Shown piece after piece: positions 60,682 to 64,000 of a stretch of 64,000 bases of DNA. The DNA lies in assembly GCF_040954835.1 (NCBI RefSeq), contig NC_090697.1, forward strand, positions 18,282,001 through 18,346,000. The letters are read 5' to 3'. Below the pieces are notes generated by a model. The model saw only the letters and a program-made list of their open reading frames with translations, did not search any database and was not told where the DNA came from. The stretch is from Lepisosteus oculatus. Taxonomy: Eukaryota; Chordata; Actinopteri; Semionotiformes; Lepisosteidae. How positions within the stretch are numbered: the stretch's first letter is position 1; the number at the start of each line of letters is the position of its first letter. The position numbers and the translations under genes are program-made.

Positions 60682-61558
60682 AAGTGTCCTAAACCAGGAG
60701 GGTCTGGCTCTCCAGGCTTGGAAATTGGGCACTGCTGTCTGAGAAAATTGTGTTAGCCTTTGGCACTTGCGAAGGCAAATTATGTCTGGCATTTTGGGGC
60801 TGATGTCTTTTTCCCTTATTTGTGTGTGTTGTTTTGTTTTGTGTGAAAACGTAATGTCATAGCTGAAGTCTAAGAAAAACATATGAAAGGGGAGATAAAT
60901 AACCCATGAATGAATTGAAAGAAAAAAAAGCTGGTGTCGGCAAGAACTGCAGATAACATTTGTTATGCGCCACAGGAACTGGAAGATGGGGCCTTATCTT
61001 ACAGATAATTTGGGAGGCAGATATGAGGAAGTGTGCATGCCCTGTAACTCTTTTGGAACTAGACTGTCCAAAGACCATTATATTTCTGCCTTTGGAGACT
61101 AAAATCGCAGCAGTCCCTTTTGACAGAGAACAGAATACCAGGAAGGGACTGGGGAATTTGGAAGCCAGTTATCATTTCCTTGCCCCATGTAAAATACAGC
61201 ACTACCTGGAATATACTGTATAATGTATTGAAATATGCTCCAGCTGGGTGTCAGGGGCTTGTTATCTTCTGCAGGCGCCAATATTTTGCTGACCTTGGGG
61301 ATGCTCAGGTTTGCACAGCAACTGGTATATTGCTAATGATGCAAATTCTGAGAAACTGCCCCAGTGATGCTGTCCTGCGTGCAAGTGGAGTGGGATACTA
61401 TTTCTGTACTTTCTGTAATTTTAGACTCAAAGACAGAAAATGACGCTACTGTGTTTCAGCTGTTGTTGCATAGTTGTTTCAATCCAATCTGTGCTTTTAC
61501 ATTTTGGTATCTTGTGTATCTTCGGAGTGTATTCCTGCTGTGAGGTATTATGAAACTT

Positions 61559-62082
61559 TGTGTGCCAGCAGCCATATCACCCTGCAACTCACAACTGGCA
61601 ACCCACTGAAGCTCAGCAGGTGTGAGCCTGGTCAGTACCTGGATGGGAGACCTCCTGGGAAAAACAGGTTGTTGCTGGAAGAGGGTTACCCTTCACCCTG
61701 CAGTCCGTGTGAGTCCTAATGCCCCAGTATAGTGACGGGGACACTATACTGTAAAGAAGCGCCGTCCTTCGGATGAGACGTAAACCCGAGGTTCTGACTC
61801 TCTGTGGTCATTAAAAATCCCAGGGTGTTTCTTGAAAAAAGTAGGGCTGTAACCCTGACGTCCTGGCCAAATTTCCCATGCCTCCTAATAATCCACCTTT
61901 ATGAATTGGCTACATTACTTTCTCCCCCCGCCACACCGCTGGCAGGCGGAGCGATGCACCGGTTGGAGTATTCTCCGTCGCAGTTAATGGCAACGTCAGC
62001 TCAAAGATTTGGTTCAAACTACCAAATGGAGACTGGTGTGCCGACAAGCGGACCCTTGTCGGGATTGACGCTAGGAAAGAGA
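61559..62082 (+). mobile_element. 5S rRNA-headed SINE with 17-bp target duplication
   Basis: The target duplication gaggtattatgaaactt is exact at 61542-61558 and 62083-62099. The head is 5S-rRNA-like: GCAGCCATATCACCCTG, GAAGCTCAGCAGGTGTGAGC (A box) and CAGTACCTGGATGGGAGACC (C box). The body has CGCCGTCCTTCGGATGAGAC, GTGGTCATTAAAAATCCCAG and GTCCTGGCCAAATTTCCCAT. The usual (TTA)n tail is missing; the last 100 bp differ from the common form. Confidence 0.85.
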
Positions 62083-62249
62083 GAGGTATTATGAAACTTC
62101 GGAAATACATTTTGTAATTAAAGTTAGTTTTTTGGTTATTATAGTCAGATACACTCTTGTGATCAATGATCATGCAGCAACCTTTATCAGTATGCATTGC
62201 TTTATATTTTAAGCGGTGCTTTAATTTTTGGTTATACTACTATCAATTC

Positions 62250-62568
62250 ATCCATTTCTTAACCTGCTTTATCCCATACAGAGCTAGAGGGGGAGCCGGA
62301 GCTTATCCCTACAAGTAACGGGTGCAAGGCAGGATACACCCTGGATGGGATGTCAGTCCATCGCAGGGCACGCACAGACACAAACACACTCACACAAGGA
62401 CCGATTTTTCCAGATGCCAGGTAGGCTGCATGTCTTTGCACTGTGGGAGGAAACCAGAGCAACCGGAGGACACCCATGCAAACATGACAAACATCATGTA
62501 GATAGCACCCCAGGAATGCATGAATGCACCCCAGCAATGCTAACCTCTGCGCCACCTTACTGCCCTAT
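62250..62568 (+). repeat. CCATCCAT dispersed repeat, copy 6
   Basis: AATTCATCCATTTCTTAACC, AAGGCAGGATACACCCTGGA, TGGGATGTCAGTCCATCGCA, CTGTGGGAGGAAACCAGAGC and CTAACCTCTGCGCCACCTTA. Same orientation as the other five copies. Confidence 0.65.
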
Positions 62569-62661
62569 ATTACTATAACATTACAAACATAGTTGTGTAA
62601 GCACTGTATTGTATTGAATGTTGAGGTTTATCTATCCGTCACTGAAACAATTTTATTAATA

Positions 62662-62692
62662 TCACTATTATTATTATTATTATTATTATTCA
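62662..62692 (+). repeat. (TTA)n microsatellite
   Basis: About eight ATT/TTA units, perhaps the leftover tail of a SINE. Confidence 0.6.
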
Positions 62693-63867
62693 TTTATATA
62701 TACAATATACATTCATTTTATAAATGCCACCAACGTGATCTAAAGTGTTGCTAATACTGTCAGATGAACATTGAAAAGCAGGTATAAGAGGGAGTGAGCA
62801 AATCCATTTATATTATTAAGGCTGGTTCCACTGGTCCCGTGCTCAGCTTAAAAAGTGATATACAGTACAGTTCCGAAAATAATTAAGTCCAAATATGGAG
62901 AAAAACAGCATTGCCAAGAGACTATGGTATAAATAAATCCTGAATTAGAATTTGTGGATTTTAAAGTATGGATAGCAAGATGTCCAGCGGGATTTGCTTT
63001 TCACCAAAACAGGCTTTATACCCATAAAACAGAGGGTGTAGTACTGATCCTCTGGGTATTGTCCCAGCTGCCCCAATGGCCATCTTGGTCTTCTGTAGCA
63101 TTCAGTTGTGGGTCTTTGTCGGTTTGCAATTTGTAGTCTACAGTTTAAAAGACAAAACAAAGGCAATGTGGTCTGTTGGTTGGTTCTGTCACTTTCAGAG
63201 TGAACTGCAAATCAGCCAAACGTCTTCTATCAGGCAGGATCTAATTCATTACTTCTAATGAAATTTAAATACACATTCTTGAAGAGGTCATGCTTTAGTG
63301 CATTACTCATTGCTGAAGTCATGTGAACCATGTGAACTAGTACACACAAAGGGCTTGAATTAATTGTGGAACTTGTTAAAGTACTTTCTTGTACCTAAAA
63401 TAACTTAGGTTTGACATCACAAAAGGTGGTGAATACTTATTGTATATGATTATCATATCCAAGCCTTTGACTTTTGTGCTGTTTTTGTTGACATTTAACT
63501 TCTTTCATTCACACATACAGTATACTGAGAGAGATTTTAAGTATAAATAACTTGATTTAAAAAATGCACGTACACCATTTGCAACAAAATGGGATGTTAT
63601 CGGATGGGGGTGAACCTTTATGCAAGACTATGTCAGTTTTTGTATGTGTTGCTAATGGTGTCCCTCCTTTACCTACCTGTCTCATCTCCTGGCCATAAAT
63701 CATGCAATTCTGTAGCAAGATCCAGACATTCAGACAAATGTTTTTTATGTGCTTGCTTTGTTCATAACATCTAGATGACTTCATCACATTAATTTCTTTT
63801 GTTGACCAGATTAATTTTGAAGAAGAAAAAAAAAAGTTTCAGCTGTAGAGCCGGAAAGAGAAGGAGA

Positions 63868-63923
63868 AGGCTCCACAGCCAAAACATTCAGCATGGAATA
63901 AATCTTTACTTGTTCCTTTGCAG
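63868..63923 (+). mobile_element. Penelope-like 3' end fragment
   Basis: GGCTCCACAGCCAAAACATT, CAGCATGGAATAAATC and TTACTTGTTCCTTTGCAG match the family's 3' end. The CTGAAGA box is lost and the element stops before the GCCTACGCATGCTGACG terminus. Confidence 0.55.
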
Positions 63924-64000
63924 TATAATTTTGGTTTGACTTATAGTTCATATTCAATTAAGTTAATGCATTTTCCAGTTCAGTGTGAAGGTTGTAACAT

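Noticed and set aside
61559..61680. 5S rRNA gene
   Set aside because: The 5S-like part is diverged, continues directly into a SINE body and is bounded by a SINE-type target duplication.

Overview
The window looks like intergenic DNA from a ray-finned fish, probably a non-teleost such as gar, bowfin or sturgeon. The evidence is compact three-exon CC chemokine genes together with fish-type repeats: L2/Rex-like LINEs, an RTE LINE, Penelope-like elements, ZBED5-type hAT, Ty3/Gypsy, a 5S-rRNA-headed SINE and several tRNA-headed SINEs. It is AT-rich and most of the long open frames are chance or transposon-derived. The species call is inference; nothing in the window fixes it.

Only two convincing host protein genes are visible. 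Both are on the minus strand in the first 14 kb and are tandem CC chemokine paralogues. Gene A (exons 5507-5576, 4410-4521, 3444-3762) encodes 166 aa with a long Thr/Pro/Glu-rich tail. Gene B (exons 13579-13648, 12621-12732, 11587-11713) encodes a standard 102-aa chemokine. Both have the same intron phases (1 and 2), a signal peptide, the CC-C-C spacing and the WVK helix. Upstream of both is a shared block, and a third copy of that block at 24.92-25.11 kb has no gene below it.

The most interesting structure is in and around exon 2. About 340 bp covering most of exon 2 and the adjoining intron is roughly 95% identical between the paralogues, while exons 1 and 3 have diverged. Intron 1 of gene A also carries a decayed second copy of exon 2 with its acceptor and flanking intron. 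This suggests gene A acquired exon 2 from gene B, leaving the old exon as a relic.

Region by region: 0.5-2.0 kb is a complete hAT insertion with an 8-bp target duplication. 2.1-3.1 kb is a SINE, a Penelope end and a dispersed repeat. 3.4-5.6 kb is gene A. 7.3-9.3 kb holds two Penelope insertions with target duplications, an L2 fragment and an LTR-like repeat. 9.3-10.7 kb is a SINE plus a second LTR-like repeat. 11.5-14.0 kb is gene B and its promoter. 15.1-17.2 kb is a pyrimidine-rich stretch, followed by an LTR-like repeat and an L2 reverse-transcriptase fragment. 21.5-25.1 kb has LINE fragments, a decayed 40-bp minisatellite, a young RTE copy and the orphan promoter block. 27.0-27.6 kb is a Gypsy gag/protease relic. 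35.1-36.35 kb is a degenerate LINE. 57.8-60.7 kb has a 500-bp direct repeat. 61.5-62.1 kb is a 5S SINE with a 17-bp target duplication. The remaining stretches, notably 30.6-35.0, 42.1-49.7 and 52.1-55.1 kb, hold nothing I can identify.
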